The notes under the pieces were generated by a model. That model was not told the origin of the DNA. It ran no database searches and worked only from the letters and a program-made list of their open reading frames with translations. Below are positions 12,830 through 24,615 of a DNA stretch of 64,000 nucleotides, one piece after another (position 1 is the stretch's first letter; each line of letters opens with the position of its first letter). Source of the DNA: Agelaius tricolor (Eukaryota > Chordata > Aves > Passeriformes > Icteridae); the NCBI GenBank assembly GCA_023055355.1, contig JALJCS010000001.1, forward strand, positions 102,161,381-102,225,380, given 5' to 3'. The translations under genes were made by a program, and so were the position numbers.

Positions 12830-15800
12830 TCTACCTACGTTCCAGATGTGTTTGTGGAGAAACCAGTGCCCTCTTTCTGTCCTATTTGGTAGAAAATAAT
12901 GTGAAGGATTGTGGGAGAAATGGCTTTAAGAATGTCTTCAATGCAGGAGGCCAGATTTTTAATTTGTGTCAGCTGATGTCACACCACAAATTGGTAAGGA
13001 GCTCTGTACACTGATGTTGGTTGGGATATGGCTCTTTGAGTTGTGCCTCTTTAATAGCAGAGTTTCATCAGAACAACTCATGTGTTAGCAAAATTGGGCC
13101 AATTGTGGTTAAAAAAAAATAAATCAAGAGTTACATCCTAAAATATGTGTGGCTGAACAAAGGCTAATTGTATACTTAGACACTGAATGGGGAACTCACT
13201 GGGAAGTGCTAAGGACAGAGGGCAAACACAAGGTTTAGGTGTGAAAGGAAGAAATATCAAGCACCAACAGGAAACTGGTGTCCCACATTGTTCAGTGTTG
13301 GGGACATATTTATGGGACTACTAATAAATCAGGCTGGAATACCTTCAAGAAGGATACTGAAAACCAGAGAAATCTTAGGGCCCTTGTCACAAATCTTTCA
13401 CCAAGATTTAACAAAAAAAGTTTCAAGTCATAAATTTAGAGGTGCAAGAAACTGCATGTATTTTGATTCTCCAAAGAGGATATTAAGAGTGATTTGATTA
13501 TTATTTACACTTATGTAAGGAAGGTATTTGTAGAGATAGGTCTTTAATCCAGTGGAAAGGCATAATGGGATCCAACACTCAGAAGATAAGACTAACAAAC
13601 AAGATGTGTGGTTTAAGTATTGAGGATGATTAATCCATAAATCTACTTAACTTGGAATATGATCTTTTCAACTGCCTGATTCTTTGAAACAATGGTAAAT
13701 ATTTTTCTCAGATATGGGCTATAGCTCACTGAGACATTATAGACTTGGTATAGGAATCTGCTGTTAAAGTTTTGTGGAGGAAAGTCAGATTAACTCATCG
13801 TATCATATATAATCTAATCCATGATTTATGAATAATCTTTTAATTTATGAATAAATTATGTCATCTTGGCCAGTTCTATATTTTGATTCCTGTTTTTATC
13901 TGTGTTTGGGTGTAGAATCTTCATGCAGAATAGTCTATTAGATCAGGCAGAGAATCAGCAGCATTCCTTGGGAAAATTTGTGAGCTACTAATTTTTCTGC
14001 CTTTCTGAAGCAATCAGCATCAACTGTAAAGCAAATGGATGTAGAAACCCTCAGCAATCCCTTCCTGCTAACCTGACCAAGCTGACATATGGTAACTTGT
14101 GACTGGGTTCAGGGTTGACTGTCTCAGCCTACATTGAGATGTAAAGAAGATATTTTTCTAGCCCAGACCCCTATGAGAGTAGTTCAAGCTGAGCAGAGTA
14201 TACAACAGGATTTGCATTTCTTCTCTGTTTAAGACTTCATTCCTTCTAAAGTATGTCCTCTTTCCAACAATGCTATAGGGAGAAGTGGAAATAGAAGAAA
14301 ACAGTCCTAGGAGGGTTTTTTCTTTGTATCCACTTAAACTAAGAACATAAGTGAGGATTAAGCTATCTGAACAAATAGAAGGTTGATTCTCTATAAGTTG
14401 TAACATGAATCAAAGCAAAATGAAAATTCCTCTTTTACAAAATTATGTGATTATTTTACTGGTGCTATTGAAAACACTTGTTTTATTTAAAAGCCTTGTT
14501 ATAAAACCTTCATAAGACCAAAGAGATGGCTAAGAAGCAGTCCCTATAAGCCATAATTGGAGAATCATAAATGTAACAATTATTTTTGTGCTCCTGGAGT
14601 CTGTACAATTTCTTTCTCTCATCAAGGATTAAAAGAAAAAAAAATGCAATAATGTTGTTCATACTTTAATTCAAAGTTTGTTGGCTAATCCTGGCAGTGG
14701 TATAACTACAGTGAAGTTTATTGAAGTTGCTTAACAGAGGGATTAGATGCTGCTTTTTCTCCCCATGCCTTTACTTCCACTCTGATAATATACCTTTCTG
14801 TAATCAGAATTTTTAACCATGGCTGGAATACTGGATCATTTGTATCATTCCAAGCTGCAACTTAATTTTTATTTTGTTTCAGTATCATCTTTGTCAATTG
14901 ACAACAAACAATTATGAGTATGCTAAGCTTCTACTTATGTTCCAAATGGGTGATGAATATATCAGAGCAGTCAGAAGCAGAACTATAGTATGATTGATAC
15001 TATTTGGAAATAAATTGTGTTAATTTTAAGCTTAATGAAATTCCAATAATCAATTTTACACTAAAAATTATTCCTTCAAGTTCTTGAACTAGCCCCTATC
15101 TGTGATGTACTCATTCACATCACAGTGCTCTTACTTGTGAGGAAATCTCAATCTTCATTTGCTTTGAAATGCAATCTGTGGCATGAAAATGCTATGTCCC
15201 AGAATGGTGCATTCTCCCCCTGTCCAAATGATCAATACATGGTTTTTGTTTTGCAAGTAAGCCACTGCCTAAAATAAGAAGTTAAAAAAAAAAAAAGAAA
15301 AAAGTAGGCATTTATTTCTAATTCTAAAGATTTTGATGTATTAGTACTGAAGAGAAGCAATATATTCTAAGACCCGGAGCACAGCAATATCTTTTGTGCC
15401 ATCATGTTCTGGAGGGATTACATGTATTTAGATATCCTTTATAGAATTTAAGAAGAAATGTGAGGCTTATGTCATACTGCTCTTAACCCTAAGATGCAGA
15501 GGCACTTAGAGAAGCTAACCTGATATCTGTACATTGATATAAGTCTCCTGATGCTTGGTCAGCTACACAGAAGCACAACACTGCGAGCGTTTCCTGCAAA
15601 ACTTAACTCTCCTGAGCTGTTCCAGTGGAAATATGGAGTGTTTCTGCATCCTCTGGGGATTGTCCATAGGAAATGAAATGACCTTTCCTGAGGTAGGCCT
15701 GCAAGTATTTGCTTAGCTCTAGAGGCAAATGCATGGTAACCCACTAGGGTGGGAACAGGGGGAGGAATGGATTGTTTACAGCCCCCACAGAGGCCATTTA

Positions 15801-16619
15801 TGTTATTCCTTCTTTTACAGTCCAGGCTGTGGGATGTCATAGCCCATTTTCTTCTAGCAGCTCGAGAAAACCCACATCAGGCAGAAAGTGAAATGCTGTC
15901 TTACCATGGAGGGGTAGCAGGGGATGGTCTCTCTATCTTTTACAGGGAAATAGGATTTTTTTTAAAGACCTTGGAAATCCAATCATTAATGGACAGAGAG
16001 TGAGATTTCCAGATGTTTGAGACTGCATATTTTCTTGACCATATAAGTCTTCCAGTATTGATCTAGGCAGGATCTAGCTCCATGTTTTAACACTTTTCAT
16101 GTGACAATTAAAATAGCTATTCAGTATTTAATAGTATAAAGCTCACCTCAATGAACAACAAAACTCCCAAGGCATCTACAGGATCTGGTTATTGCCTCCT
16201 GGGCTTTGGGTATTCTCAGTTGATTGTGGATCTCCTTTTCCTGTGAGGAAGCTTCCAGGCTCTTGTGGTTACTCTAACGTCTATTGAACATCCTTTACTC
16301 CCAGTAGTGTCATTTACCCATCCTGCCCCTATATCCTCTTTGTCTCAGGCTCTTGACAAAGCTGTCAGCTGGTGTGGATGTTGTGCTTACTTTCTTCTAT
16401 ATTTCACTTTGAAAAGAGGAGAAAGACTTGGAATTTAAGTCATCAAAATCATGATTGTGACAATTTGACAAACTTAATCTAATAAACTATATGTAGAAAA
16501 ACAATAAATTCAGTGCAGTAAGCGAATGAGTGAAGTATTTTTGTCACTGGGGAAGTGTTCTGTAAAAGCTGTGACAGGGATGAGCAGTATTTATTTTGTT
16601 CTCATGTTTCATAGTTTTT
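12830..16619. other. Gene-free AT-rich DNA
   Basis: No gene or confident transposon. A poly-A tract with one interruption lies at about 15284-15304. Open frames are at most 93 codons (minus strand, 15840-15559) and resemble nothing I know. Confidence 0.6.
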
Positions 16620-16765
16620 CAGACTGCAATGCCAAAAAGGCCTATTAGGATCATCTAATTTGGATCCCTCCTGCATAAATAGAATTTCACTCAGTTATTT
16701 CTGTGTCGAGCCTGATAATTTCTTTCTCCAAAGATATATTCTTTTAGCAGCTTTGTGCTTCTTAA
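16620..16765 (-). mobile_element. Possible ancient CR1 3-prime region, minus strand
   Basis: Read on the plus strand, aggatcatctaatttggatc is followed by CCTCCTGCATAA, then about 40 bases on by CAGTTATTTCTGTGTCGAGCCTGA. This resembles the reverse complement of old CR1 tails (AGGTCATCTAGTCCAACCCCCTGC ... TTGTCAAGCCTGA). Divergence is high and the match was made by eye, so this is a moderate call. Confidence 0.4.
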
Positions 16766-17299
16766 TGGTTATTGATTTAAATGTCCTCTATCCTGCTCTT
16801 AAAAATGCTTTGTTTAGGGAAAGAAAAGGTGCACTTTGTTTCTTGTCTGAACAAAATGAGCTTCTTTACTCAGCTTGGCCTTTCTCTTCTTTCTCTACAG
16901 CAAGAAATTTCTGCATAGAAGCTCAGGACATTTCAAGGAGTATTTTCAATTGTCGGTGGAAAAAATCCTATTGATTTCAGGTAACAATTGCACAAAAAAA
17001 ACCCCCATGAAAACAAGAGAAGAGAAAATGTGAATACTTAGCATATGATTAGCAGATTCAGCAGCTTCCCTCACTACTCTAATTGTTTATAGACCAAAGG
17101 ACAGATTGATAGCAATCACTCAGTTCTTCCACAATAATAATATACTGTCCACATCAGCTTTGCTGCAGTTTGAAGAGGAGACTCCCTAAAATATTTATTC
17201 ATCAGTCAAAAAGATGGGAAAAAACAGTAATACTGTCATGACATGCATTTTTAGAAGTGCATTTGAGGAACAAGGAACATGGTCTGGAAGTATTTTTCA

Positions 17300-17750
17300 G
17301 CTGTCTGAGCTATGATATCACTGGTGTTAGTGATATCACTGGGTGGAATGAGTCCTGTGACTGGAATGCTGGGATGGAGTGCTGCAGGTTGTTCAGGAGT
17401 AATAGGCAGGGCAAGCAAGTTTTGCACTGCATGTAAGAGGTTTGACTGCACAGTCCTTACAGTTGGTGATGACAGGGGCTCTGTCATCACAGAAAACAAA
17501 GAAAATGTTGTAGTGGGTGCCTACTACTGATTGCCCAGCCAGAATGAAAGCATTGATGATTCTGTAGACAATTAGGAAAATCTGAATCAGTAGCCCTTGT
17601 CCTTATAGGAGATATCAACTTCCCAGATATCATCGGGAAATATACTGCTGTGATGAACAAGTCTTGGAAATCCTTGAGGTTTACAGGAGATAACTTCTAG
17701 TCATAGGTGCTCAGTGAGCCAATACATTTCTTTGTGGTGTAGTGTTCCAA
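17300..17750 (+). mobile_element. Decayed CR1 ORF2 endonuclease-domain fragment
   Basis: Several blocks of the CR1 apurinic-endonuclease region occur in the right order. At about 17311-17400 is a stretch like the SYDIIGITETWWD segment followed by DWNAAMDGY. At about 17423-17528 the frame reads F-D-C-T-V-L-T-V-G-D-D, then V-V-V-G-A-Y-Y, as in CR1 LDCTELTVGDD...VVVGVYY. At 17608-17631 is GDINFPDI, matching the family GDFNFPDI motif. After it comes W-K-S-L-R-F-T-G-D-N-F, and AGGTGCTCAGTGAGCC at about 17707. The pieces need frame changes and contain stops, so the domain is dead. In a live CR1 this domain nicks target DNA to prime reverse transcription. Identification is good; the subfamily is not resolved. 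Confidence 0.75.
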
Positions 17751-19251
17751 CCTAATCCTCTCTAGAGCCAGGGCAGAAACCCCCCAAAAAAACAAAGGAA
17801 CAGAAAAGCATGTAGATAGCTGTGCTCTTTTTGTTGACTTTTGGTTTCACTCATTCAATTACAAATGGGAAGAGAAAAGAGCATAAGTAGTTGGCATAAG
17901 CCATATTGTTATCCATTCCTCATTTCTTATTTCTTATCTGCTGGGAAGGATGTAACAGGCTTGTTTGGACCTGATAAGGAGTACTGTACAGCTTAGATGT
18001 CACCACTGCATTTGTGGTTGAACATTAGTACATGTGCTATTACATTATGAGGTGAATTCTGTTTTACAGGTTCATAGCTAACGTACCACATGGTGCAGAA
18101 CAAATAGTTTCTAGTAACTACATCTTAAATTTCAACAAATAAATTTTGAAATATTTTTTACTATTAGAATTTGATATAATTTATATAAAGAATTTGGTGC
18201 AAATGGTGACTACATAGTGAATACATGATTTTACTTCTCTGGAAGGTGTCTCTTAAGTCACAAACTACAAACTCCTTGTGTTTTCATTTTTTTTCGTTCT
18301 GGGGTCATCTGTTGTTATTTCTAATATGTACTTCTTAGCTTTCACCTTTGATCTTTGCAATTCCTAGGTTTTTAAAATTTTGTAGTTGATTATTACATGA
18401 TTTAGTGATGCCAGTTAAAGAATATTATCACTTTCAGTGGCCCTGTGAGAGCTTATTAGTTTACTTCCTTGAGAATTGCAAATAAATAACCCAGTAAGTA
18501 AATATTATGAAGGGATGCTTGTGTCTCCACAGTTAGAGGTGACTAACTCCGTGTTCCAGAGGTGATGATAATCTGCTCCCTCACAGGAAAGTTCACTAAA
18601 ACCAAAACAAGATGCCTAATAAATCACATAAGAAGTGTCTTGCTGCAGGTTAATCACTGTTCAAGCTTAAAAGATACTTCAACAAGGCTGGACTGGAGTG
18701 TAGCAGTAGTTTTTTATCTTTTCATATACTAATTCTTTCTTCTTTTTCTTTTAAACTAAACCCTCAAAATTATTTTCTTGAGTAGCTCTGAATTTATGCA
18801 TGTAAACTAAATCAGGAAGAGTCAATCTTGCAATAGTGAATGGAACATAAAATAATAGGTGGTATAGCAGTTAGCACTCAACCTTTTCTTCTCTCTGGCA
18901 CTTCCTACACTTTATTATAAACTAGTTATATTCCTGAAACAAAAAACGTGCTCTCCAGAAAGGGGCAAAGCAAAAGAAAATGTTATTTATCTGTCTTTTC
19001 CCCTTTCATTGTTCTTAGTTGCAGGCTTCATTAGAACAAATTTTAGTATTCCTTTTTACTAGTCTATATTCTCATTCACATCACTCTGCAAACTATTAAG
19101 ATTCAAATATGGGGATTTGTTTGTTTGTTGTTTTCCAAACCCCTTGCCTTTTAACCAAAACCAGCCCAGAAAACCTGCAGCCTACATGAACATCCCTCAT
19201 TTTTCTCTGACACGTGCCTGGGTCGAAGCAAGTTTTAATTCACTGCAGGAT
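17751..19251. other. Gene-free AT-rich DNA
   Basis: Nothing recognised. This stretch might include undetected CR1 debris between the fragments at 17.3 and 19.7 kb, but I could not align any. Confidence 0.55.
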
Positions 19252-19304
19252 GCTTCAAGACCCCATCCTTAGATTGCTTCAGGACCCCATCCTTAGATTG
19301 CTTC
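19252..19304. repeat. 24-bp tandem repeat, two copies
   Basis: The unit GCTTCAAGACCCCATCCTTAGATT starts at 19252, recurs at 19276 with a single A-to-G change, and begins again at 19300 for five bases. With a unit divisible by three, a short plus-strand frame passes through it and repeats the peptide L-Q-D-P-I-L-R-L, but nothing suggests that it is translated. Confidence 0.9.
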
Positions 19305-19694
19305 TCCCTATATCACAGTGCAAGGAGGCAGGGAGTGGCTGTGGAAATCAGAGGCACACCAGAAGAGGTTCTTATAGTCAACAAAACATAGCCATGGCCC
19401 AGGCACACATAACTGCCTTATCTGTGTAATCTACTTTTACAGCCAGCAGGAAGGAGCAGGCACCTAGAAGGTACTGTTTATTTAATCTTAAAATGGATGA
19501 AAATTTAAATCAGATAACTCATGCCTGAAGGGACCTACTTCCTAAAAGGAGGTTGAGGTGACTGGCTAGGATGTATGTGGCTGCTGCAGGTCACTGGCAT
19601 ATAAACTAAAACTTTGCAGGTCAGATCCTCCATCACTCAGAATAAGCAGAAGGCACCATTTTGCTTTTATACCTTTGGTGTGCCCCATTTTTGA

Positions 19695-19960
19695 CCACTT
19701 TAAGCACTTCTAGCCCAGTTTCAAGAAAGACATGGGGGGCTAGGGGTGATGTAGACAAGGGTGAGTAGAATAATTAATAGTCAGGGGCAGCTGCCTGATG
19801 AGGAGGGGTTAGAAGATGTGGAACACTTCAGCTGGAGAGGAAAAGGCTGGTGGGTAAGACTGAGGTTTCTGAAGTCACCAGGGTCCTAGTAAGATAAAGA
19901 CAGAACTGCTGCTATTCACCAAACCCTCCACTGCTGGATCTAGAGGACAGTATCAGAGGT
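19695..19960 (+). mobile_element. Ancient CR1 fragment, end of ORF2 / start of 3-prime UTR
   Basis: Matches by eye to old CR1 consensus order: AGCCCAGTTTCAAGAAAGA (like GCCCAGTTCAAAAAAGA), GCAGCTGCCTGATGAGGAGG (like CAGCTGCCTTATGAGGAAAGG), AGCTGGAGAGGAAAAGGCT (like AGCCTGGAGAAGAGAAGGCT), and AACTGCTGCTATTCACCAAA (like AATTGTTATTCACTAAA). Substitutions and small gaps throughout mark an old copy. It could be part of the same insertion as the endonuclease piece at 17.3 kb, since both are on the plus strand in the right order. Confidence 0.6.
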
Positions 19961-22900
19961 AGGAACATTCCTTCAGACACACCTACAGCAAAAGCTGTTG
20001 GTGCTGGGGCTATGTAAAGAAAAGGCAGTAGAAACAGCCTGGCTTGTGTGTTTTCCTTAGTAGTGTCTCTCTTCTTGTGCAAGTCAGTAGCATGATAGTG
20101 GGGTAAATGGATTACTGGTGAGACCCAGCGGGGCACTTCTTAACATTTCCCTCCACTGACTGCATAAGGAATGAAGAGGAGCTGTGCTCCTAATTTCTAT
20201 TTCCTGACAATTAATGTTGTTTGGCATCAGTTCCAAGTTGGGTGCTCTGGAAGCAGCTACCTCTGATGACTGTCTGACTTTCTGGAACAGCAGGAGTCCA
20301 CCATGAGCTCTGTCTTTATGAGTGAGGTAAGCCTAAATGACCTGGGAGAGGCCAAGTTCTCTCTCCTCCTAATGAAATCAATGAGAATTACGGGCACTGA
20401 GTCTATTCCAGCAGGTGTTCAGCATCCCACAAGGTCAGACACTTGGTTAATAGACTGAGGCTGTATAAAATGGTGTATGCTATTAGCAGCCAGGGAAAAA
20501 ATCAAGAGATAGAGAAGGACATTGGGCTGAGCTGTCAATTATATATTGGATCAAGAAGAGAGAAACTGTCTGTGGCACTTAGAGCAGAAAGGTTTAGACA
20601 AAATAGAAGAAGTTGCTAATGTTTGTTGCTATCAAATTTATTCTGCCTTTCAGAATACTAAGTATTTTTAGTAATGAAAAAAAATTCTGCAGCATCAAAT
20701 GTATTAAAGAGTCACCAACACACAATCACATTGCTCAGTGATACTGAATACTAAGCTGCCTCCAAGTCTGAACATTTTCAGGCTTAGATTATCCTTACAT
20801 ATTTAGGTAAAGTTGACTTGATTTTGAATGCATACCTGTATAAAATAAGAAAGTTCAAAATGTCTGGTCAATGCAGGTCAAAACAACAGTCCACAAAGTT
20901 TTTGAAATGACTGAGAAACTTCATGGATCTGGTACCTCCATTTAACCATTCACCACACCAATCATACTTGCTAAACTTAATTTATAGCATCTACACAAGA
21001 CTGTGTCTCACAGTAGTGTAATTAAATTCACAGAAGATTTTCATAGTTTTAACTTTGTCGCTGGATCTAGCATTCAATAAATAATACCAATCTCATACCA
21101 CAAATTGACTCTAATGCAAACAGATACAAGAATCAAACCTGTTCAAAAGAGACTATTAGCCATATAATAGAAACAAAAACTGAGTTAGTGTTGCTTAGCT
21201 AATCAGCACAGGTTTTATTATCTCTTTCTTTTTTTTTTCTTCAAGTTGTAAGAGACCAAATCGGAGGTTAACTTACCGTTACCATGTTCAGTTTAATTTT
21301 TCCTCAAAAACAAAAGCTTCAGCTCTGAAGGACTGTTGGGACCCATTCCATGCCTCACAGTCTGGGGGAGGCTGAGCATCCTCTGTAGGTGGCAGGAACT
21401 CAGGCAGTTGGCAGTGCCCAGGTGCTCAGCATCTCTCAGCAGTGGTGGAATGCTGCCGGCAATATTGCTCTCAGAGAATCAATTAGTCAGGAAATATTGG
21501 CAATTAGTAACATAAACCCTGTGATATTGCTATAATTGGTTTGGCAAGATATTAACATTGTTTCATTCATAGTTCCTTCATTAAAAGTGGCTGTGAAGTG
21601 CATCTACCTTTCATCAGAACTGTAGTGGTGCCATCTGCATCCACACTCTTCTCCAGCATGGGGGAAAATGTTTTCACCCATCTCAAACTCTCTAAGCCAA
21701 GGAGGATATCCCTCAAATCTTCATTTTAACTCTTCACAGTACTCCTTACATTGTGCTGGGGTTATGTTAGCTTTTCACTTTCTCAAGATCTGGCAGGTAT
21801 TCCTTTAGGCTCATATTTGATTACTGGGCCTGTGAACACTTCAGGGCAGGCAATATCCATTGCTATAGCACAATGGTGCTCTCGCTTGTGCTGAGACTGC
21901 TGGATGTATCTGCAATAGGGAAAAGATGATATTTTTCCAGTTTTCTAATCATCTGATATTGCATTCTGGTATCAAAAGTCCCCTGAAGTAATTGTTCATC
22001 CTTCTGATCCCTAATTGCATTTATCAACTCAGTATGAAATCTATTGCTACCTGGAGCTTTGTCTTCTTTTATCCAAATATTTCCTCACAACTATTTTCAT
22101 AATCTGAAAAAGAACCTACAAAATATATCCTCACAGGAGGCACTGTTAGTATCTTTCTTAACAAATAAAGAGAAAAAAAGTCATTGAGTTTTTATGTTGC
22201 ATTCAAAATTACTGTTAATATGAAGGAATGGTTTTTTTTTTTAGCATACAAATACCATGCACCACTATAGGCTGTGAGATAGAAATTGTTTGTGTATTAT
22301 TAGGTTCATGCTGTTTTGAACTACAGAATCACTTCAGTAATACTTTTCTTGGAATATCAATTATAGATTAAATTGTGTAGCAATTTAGTAACATAAACCC
22401 AGGTAATAATATAATTAAAAAGAAAATATTTACTTGCTGCATGGGGTATTTTGGATGCATCTTAATTATGTACCTTTGCTTGCTGACTTGCGTTATGTTT
22501 ATAACCTTTGTGTAAACCTATCAAGTGGATAGGAAAATAATAAAAATTGATACCATTGTTAGACTTCAGATGTGATTTGAAAAATTGGTACCTAGACATT
22601 TGCTGCCAGTGGCACTGTGAATTAGGAAAAGACATAGAAAAAATATTCCTCAGGATGTAAAACTTACATTATAATGTGAGGCATCAGACTGTAAGCATCC
22701 AACTAACCATGTTTTAAGTATTTTAGGCCAGATTGGTCTAAGTGGTGTAAATAGTTTGACTCTGGCAGAGTCCAATTTTTGATAATATTTCTCTGCTATG
22801 AGTCAGCTCTGAATTAGATAATTTGTTTTATTGTTCATCTTAATGAAAAGGTTTTTGGGAAATATTCTTCCCAGATATCTAGCAACCGTAGGCATGTACT

Positions 22901-24535
22901 GTGAGTGATTCCATTTTTCCTTGTTTATCAAAAGTAATTTCTGTAGTTTTTATATCAGAAAGATCCTCTTCATACATCTTGGAATAGCTGCTTTATTAGA
23001 AGTTTCAGATGATGAGATCATCACAGTCATTTGCAGCATCACGGAAGTAAATGAGTCAGGACTAAGCCAACTAGCCAAGTGAGCATCACAGGTTTAAATA
23101 TCAATATTTGTCAAAGTATTTACAGACTTTTGGAGTCTTTAATTAGCTGTTGTATGTTGAGGATTCAGTTCAGTGAAGACAGACTGTATTCCCTTCAAAA
23201 GCTGGATGAGGTTTACTGCAGTTCTAACCTGAGGATTTGTTCTGTCTTGCAAAACAAATCAAGCTCCCCATTAATCACTTTCTGCATTGTTTCCTTACCA
23301 GTCCTAACAAGTTTTTTTCTATAGGACTCCTAAATTAAGTCTAAAATCCCTTAAGAGGACATGTCTCCACTACTCAGTGAGCTTGGGCACTTTCTTTCAG
23401 AGAACTGCTTGACTGATTTGTCTGATTTTAGGTGAGTAGGTGTCAAGTTTGCTGTTGTGGTCACTGATGATCTAACCAATATCATCAGTGGAGTTCATTC
23501 ATCTGACCAAAAGCAGGCCAAAAAAGTTGCTTTCTGAACTCCTCTGATAAACTCAGATGTACTCATGTCTGCTATGTGGACCTGTGTATGACATGAGCAC
23601 CACTTTTGGTGCGGAAAATCTAGTTGAAAGTCAGATACACAAGTGAGGTAGCAGTGCTCTTTAAACTTCACCATTATAAGAGGAGCCTGTTGTTCAGGGA
23701 TATGTGTGACTGCCTCTTGTGGCAAAGATGTCTCAAGTTTTGGTAGAGTTTGCTGCTGTTGTCACCCATCCTTTTACTCATTTTGAACCTGCTGCCTCTT
23801 TTAGTTCTGTAAAGTTGATACTTTATGGTTTCCTTCCACCCCTTGGGCTGGCAACCCCTGCTGGTATCTTCACATTTGTGTTTTCTTCACTACATTTCTC
23901 CAGTCTACCATCTTTACATACACCTCCAAGATGGGAAAAAACATGAGTTTGCTTGAAGGTCCCATCCTTTGGGAAAAGAGAAGTGAGGAAGAAGAATTTT
24001 TTGTGCAACACAGTCTCCCTCAGAACCTGTTTTTTGTATAACTAAATTCAACTCAGAGTCTCGTTGCTGTGAGAGGCCAATGTCCTTTATACACTATTCT
24101 CTATTTATACTCAGCTGAAGTCAGTGTGAAATGCCATACTGGGCAACTGCCAGGGCTAGCAAATCCTTGTTTTCTGTGGAGACTCCCATGCATGGTTGAC
24201 ATTTATCAGTGTTACAAAAGGTCTCCTCTGCAAGTAATAATGGATTCCATAGATTCTCAAAAGGACAGCTTCTCCTGTGATAATGAGTAACCCAATTCAG
24301 TTTCATCTAGAACATCTCACTAACTGTTCTCTGGCAGTCAACACGTTCTGTAACAAAATTACTGCTACATCTGGCAATATAAAATTCAAGAAAGAAAGTC
24401 AATGCTTAGTTTTAAAATAAGTAGGGTTTTGAAGACTTTTTGAGGACCCTTACCCAAGACCCAGGTCCTGCTGGGAAATCTCTCCCTGTCTTTTGACAGA
24501 AGCTGGGCCACTCCGACAGAGAAAACAACTATCGT
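19961..24535. other. Gene-free AT-rich DNA
   Basis: No gene or confident transposon. T runs occur at about 21228-21238 and 22230-22242. The stretch at 21440-21600 has AT-rich motifs with little repeat character and is discussed as a possible conserved non-coding element. Open frames reach only 84 codons. Confidence 0.6.
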
Positions 24536-24539
24536 GAGA

Positions 24540-24615
24540 GTGAATAGACCTGGAAAGTGGGAGGTCATCTAGTCTCAATTCCATTGTCATCTCTATTCAG
24601 GGGGTTGCTTTACCA
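24540..24615 (-). mobile_element. Possible short relic of an old CR1 3-prime end
   Basis: AGACCTGGAAAGTGGGAGG followed by GTCATCTAGTCTCAATTCCA on the plus strand resembles the reverse complement of an old CR1 tail (GACCTGGAAGGGACCTC ... GGTCATCTAGTCCAATCCC). The piece is too short for certainty. Confidence 0.35.

Noticed and set aside
17314..17337. GATATCACT-6-AGTGATATC hairpin as a regulatory operator
   Set aside because: It lies in the decayed CR1 endonuclease fragment, and the two copies arose from local similarity; a regulatory role has no support.
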